7,688 nucleotides of DNA from an uncultured Cloacibacillus sp. (GTDB lineage Bacteria; Synergistota; Synergistia; Synergistales; Synergistaceae), in assembly GCA_900545755.1 (NCBI GenBank), contig URAG01000091.1, positions 1-7,688 of the forward strand, written 5' to 3'. A program made the position numbers and the translations under genes. Positions 6,242-7,688 of this stretch are shown here, piece by piece. Under the pieces are notes generated by a model that was not told the DNA's origin, searched no databases, and saw only the letters and a program-made list of their open reading frames with translations. Within the stretch, counting starts at the first letter, position 1. The number at the start of each line of letters is the position of its first letter.

Positions 6242-6670
6242 ATGACGGAACAGAAAAAACGCAGGGGCTTCACCCTCATTGAAATAATGGTCGTCGTCGT
6301 CATCATAGGGCTGCTCTCCGCGCTCGTCGGCCCGCGGCTCATGGGCCAGAGCGACGAAGCGAAGCGCAAGACGACGCAGACGCAGATAGCGCAGCTTGAA
6401 CAGATACTCGGCCTCTACTACCTCGACAACGGCTTCTACCCGACGACCTCTCAGGGACTCGAGGCGCTCATAACGAAGCCCACGATGCCGCCCGAGCCGC
6501 TCAACTACGCCGACGGCGGCTACATGAAGAAAATGCCCAAAGACGCATGGGGGCGCGAATTTATCTACGTCTGCCCCGGCGATCACGGCGACTTCGACAT
6601 AATCTCCTACGGCGCCGACGGACAGGAAAACGGCGAAGGCGCGGCTGCGGACATAAACAACTGGGAATAA
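6242..6670 (+). CDS. gspG: Type II secretion major pseudopilin GspG
   Basis: GspG polymerises into the periplasmic pseudopilus that drives substrates through the outer-membrane secretin of type II secretion. The protein has 142 residues, the family's usual size. A short basic leader MTEQKKRRG is followed by FTLIEIMVVVVIIGLLSALV: prepilin peptidase would cut between Gly9 and Phe10, leaving the mature protein with Glu at position 5, and the hydrophobic helix is both membrane anchor and filament core. The globular part has the GspG-specific YYLDNGFYPTTSQGLEAL, then MPKDAWGREFIYVCPGDHGDFDIISYGADG, and a C-terminal calcium-loop region ending ADINNW. These marks separate it from type IV pilins. It stands alone, with no gspC-F or H-M genes in view, and is followed by a terminator, so the rest of the apparatus must be encoded elsewhere. 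If it is not, this pseudopilin may serve another filament. Confidence 0.95.
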   Translation: MTEQKKRRGFTLIEIMVVVVIIGLLSALVGPRLMGQSDEAKRKTTQTQIAQLEQILGLYYLDNGFYPTTSQGLEALITKPTMPPEPLNYADGGYMKKMPKDAWGREFIYVCPGDHGDFDIISYGADGQENGEGAAADINNWE

Positions 6671-6691
6671 AAACGCCGTCAGGCGCGGCCA

Positions 6692-6731
6692 TAAAAACGC
6701 GGGCCTCCGAAAATGGAGGCCCGTGCGCTTT
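6692..6731. terminator. Terminator between gspG and the HAD phosphatase gene
   Basis: An 11-base-pair stem with one G-U pair (arms 6698-6708 and 6715-6725, loop GAAAAT). On the minus strand it is followed by TTTTTAT, a good U-tract, so it should end the HAD gene. On the plus strand the tail is only CGCTTTAT, a weaker stop for gspG. A tiny CGCC/GGCG hairpin (6674-6685) sits right after the gspG stop. Confidence 0.85.
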
Positions 6732-6787
6732 ATCAACATTCTAAGCCCTTCAAACCGACGCAGAAAACGGACGGCGCGACGACGTTC

Positions 6788-7672
6788 TCAGTCCATAGAG
6801 CCCCCGGCCTCCGCCTCGGCTGCCTTGCGGTGCCTTTTCAGCAATTGCTCGAACTCGTAGTCGTACTTCACCTTGTCGATTATCGTCGTCACGACGCTGT
6901 AAGTCTCGCCGCCCTCGCGGTAATCGGCGGGACAGACGAAATTCACGCGCTCTTCGAGAATGAGCCGCTCCGCCGCGCGCCGCTTATCCGCGCTCGCAGG
7001 GTCGTAGACCGCTATCGAGTGCCCGCCGTTCTGCCGCACCATCTTCATGCACGGTATGTCCGTCTGCCCGTCGCCGAAATAAATCATCCGGCGGAAAGGC
7101 ACGGGCCGCTCCTCCTCGCGCATATAGCGGTTCACCTCGCTGTTGTCGCTCACGCTCGAAATGCCCTTGTTTATCTTGAAAAGAAACTGCGTCTTCGTCG
7201 TAAAATCCACCGCGACGGCGGGCCAGACCGCCTTGCCGTCCACATCGTAAAGGAACGAGCAGGCGTAGACGTTCTCGAACTCGCGCGCGATCGCCGTGCC
7301 CTCGATCATCTCCTTAAGCCCAGACGAATTTATATAATGGCGCACTGCGACGCCCTTCGCGCGCCCGTAGCCGTTCACCAGCGAAAACCACTCCGCGACG
7401 CCCGGATAAAACTCCACCTCGCGCCCGAAACGCTGGAACGACTCGCGCTTCAGCGAAATATGCCGGTACTGCGCCTCGTCAAGCATCAGCTTCATATAGC
7501 ACAGGATGCCGTTCGCGTCGTTGTTCCGCGTCAGCTCGTTCGACCTGCGCCAAAACTCCCCGGCGGTCATCCCGAGCGCCTTGATAAAGCTGAACTCCTG
7601 CATATTCCCCGGCGACAGCGTCCCGTCGAAATCATAAATCAACGCAACGACAGGCTGCGTTTCGTCGTGCAT
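6788..7672 (-). CDS. HAD-superfamily phosphatase of unknown substrate
   Basis: A cytoplasmic protein of 294 residues with all four HAD motifs. Motif I is YDFDGTLS (Asp14 nucleophile, Asp16 acid/base); motif II is the Ser in YINSSG near residue 115; the motif III Lys is in KTQFLFKINKG near 160; motif IV is YFGDGQTD near 200, with its two Asp that bind magnesium. About 95 residues between motifs I and II would form a helical cap of the phosphoserine phosphatase-like type, followed by VEFYPGVAEWF at the start of the next strand. The C-terminus is charged (KRHRKAAEAEAGG) and may be flexible. Two ATG codons lie close together (7678 and 7672); GGGAGG at 7681-7686 is 2 bases from the first and 8 from the second, so the second is preferred. 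No operon partner is visible and the substrate cannot be named. Confidence 0.88.
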   Translation of the reverse strand: MHDETQPVVALIYDFDGTLSPGNMQEFSFIKALGMTAGEFWRRSNELTRNNDANGILCYMKLMLDEAQYRHISLKRESFQRFGREVEFYPGVAEWFSLVNGYGRAKGVAVRHYINSSGLKEMIEGTAIAREFENVYACSFLYDVDGKAVWPAVAVDFTTKTQFLFKINKGISSVSDNSEVNRYMREEERPVPFRRMIYFGDGQTDIPCMKMVRQNGGHSIAVYDPASADKRRAAERLILEERVNFVCPADYREGGETYSVVTTIIDKVKYDYEFEQLLKRHRKAAEAEAGGSMD

Positions 7673-7680
7673 GGGCATCG

Positions 7681-7686
7681 CCTCCC
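7681..7686 (-). promoter_or_regulatory. Ribosome binding site of the HAD gene
   Basis: The minus strand reads GGGAGG at the extreme right edge. The spacing favours the ATG at 7672 over the one at 7678. Any promoter lies outside the window. Confidence 0.65.
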
Positions 7687-7688
7687 GG

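Noticed and set aside
1..7688. CRISPR array, insertion sequence, tRNA/rRNA or phage genes
   Set aside because: I saw no regularly spaced direct repeats, transposase motifs, terminal inverted repeats flanking a gene, or tRNA-like cloverleaf in the intergenic gaps, which are all short.

Overview
The window reads as chromosomal DNA from a GC-rich anaerobic diderm bacterium. A type II secretion-type major pseudopilin points to an outer membrane. The mix of a TRAP solute receptor, a split UxaA-family Fe-S dehydratase and an exported flavoprotein recalls amino-acid- and acid-fermenting Synergistota such as Cloacibacillus or Synergistes. That placement is inference from gene content; there is no rRNA or other decisive marker here.

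Layout, left to right. (1) The C-terminal half of the tRNA thiolase MnmA runs in from the left edge and ends at a strong hairpin terminator. (2) An untranslated stretch of about 200 bases leads into a solitary TRAP transporter receptor gene (dctP type), with no membrane subunits in view. (3) A bidirectional terminator separates it from a convergent minus-strand operon of three genes. In transcription order these are an exported FAD-dependent oxidoreductase, a 92-residue SAF-domain (UxaA N-terminal) subunit, and a 387-residue UxaA C-terminal catalytic subunit. The spacing is very tight: 5 bases between the first two, and a stop codon abutting the next ATG between the last two. (4) Diverging from this operon is a metal-dependent cyclase-family hydrolase with a TTG start. 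(5) Next comes a solitary GspG-type pseudopilin gene with its own likely promoter. (6) After a terminator comes a minus-strand HAD-family phosphatase that nearly reaches the right edge.

How the genes may work together. The middle block (solute receptor, exported flavoenzyme, two-subunit hydro-lyase, divergent ring-opening or amide hydrolase) looks like a small catabolic island for an organic or sugar acid, or possibly a sulfonate. The receptor would capture substrate outside, the flavoprotein would act in the envelope, and the dehydratase and hydrolase would act in the cytoplasm. The operon itself is well supported by the sequence; the shared pathway and its substrate are inference. MnmA, GspG and the HAD phosphatase appear unrelated to it.
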